The notes under the pieces: model-generated
Told to the model about the DNA's origin: nothing
The model's input: the letters and a program-made list of their open reading frames with translations, nothing else
The model's database searches: none
In this document: positions 12,453 through 12,504 of the stretch, piece by piece
Numbering within the stretch: the stretch's first letter is position 1
Layout: every line of letters starts with the position of its first letter
Position numbers and translations under genes: made by a program
Source: Lachnospiraceae bacterium
Lineage (GTDB): Bacteria; Bacillota_A; Clostridia; Lachnospirales; Lachnospiraceae
Length of the DNA stretch: 12,504 nucleotides
NCBI GenBank assembly: GCA_017416505.1
Contig: JAFQCI010000173.1
Location: 1-12,504 of the forward strand
Reading direction: 5' to 3'

Positions 12453-12504
12453 AAAAAAACATACCTTGTATTATTGTTTATACAAGGTATGCTTGATTGA
12501 AATA
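12451..12504. repeat. 54-bp terminal direct repeat, right copy, with hairpin
   Basis: This copy is identical to positions 1-54. The hairpin arms fall at 12460-12471 and 12480-12491, with the minus-strand T run at 12459-12453, so it is also a second copy of the terminator. The first two bases belong to the start codon of the SpoIIID-like frame. If the molecule is circular, the recombinase remnant lies directly upstream of this fragment in the direction of transcription. Confidence 0.95.

Noticed and set aside
1..12504. CRISPR array, tRNA or rRNA genes
   Set aside because: I saw no regularly spaced repeats, no tRNA-like cloverleaf and no rRNA sequence on either strand. The only long repeats are the terminal 54 bases and the rloB tail.

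Overview
The window is AT-rich, has strong AGGAGG-type ribosome binding sites and sigma-A promoters, and carries a SpoIIID-like sporulation regulator fragment and a serine recombinase of the kind common in Clostridia. It most likely comes from a spore-forming, Lachnospiraceae-like gut Bacillota. Every gene I can support lies on the minus strand, so the text below runs from high to low coordinates. The content is accessory: remnants of mobile-element genes, a defence-type operon and small enzyme cassettes.

The first and last 54 bases are identical. The piece is therefore either one unit of a circular (or tandem) molecule of about 12,450 bp, or a contig cut at a repeat or assembly overlap. No replication protein and no intact recombinase is present. 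The repeat contains a 12-bp-stem hairpin followed by a U run on the minus strand, lying between a truncated serine recombinase and a truncated spoIIID-like reading frame.

Region A (12,452-10,618): the spoIIID-like fragment with a terminator, a promoter with an extended -10, then two overlapping genes of unknown function (a soluble protein and a five-helix membrane protein). Region B (10,565-8,510): three tandem Nudix hydrolases and an ITPase/XTPase (RdgB/HAM1 family), tightly packed as one operon for nucleotide housecleaning or depletion. Region C (8,505-7,223): a perfect-consensus promoter, a 20-codon leader peptide, a terminator with a competing antiterminator pairing, and two GNAT acetyltransferases, the second frameshifted. 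This looks like an attenuation-controlled, possibly antibiotic-inducible operon.

Region D (7,222-5,646): a mostly non-coding stretch with hairpins, then a helix-turn-helix/coiled-coil protein and a frameshifted small protein, probably leftover mobile-element backbone. Region E (5,423-476): a defence-type operon of AAA ATPase plus RloB (AbiL-like pair), an AbiTii-like protein, a small membrane protein that looks like its detached tail, a ghost copy of the rloB 3' end, and a membrane-anchored KAP-type P-loop NTPase, closed by a strong terminator. Region F (420-28): the decayed serine recombinase, with two in-frame stops and no C-terminal part.

The best candidates for something new are the leader/attenuator in front of the GNAT operon, and the layered AbiL-AbiTii-KAP operon, in which duplicated rloB tails flank the AbiTii cassette.
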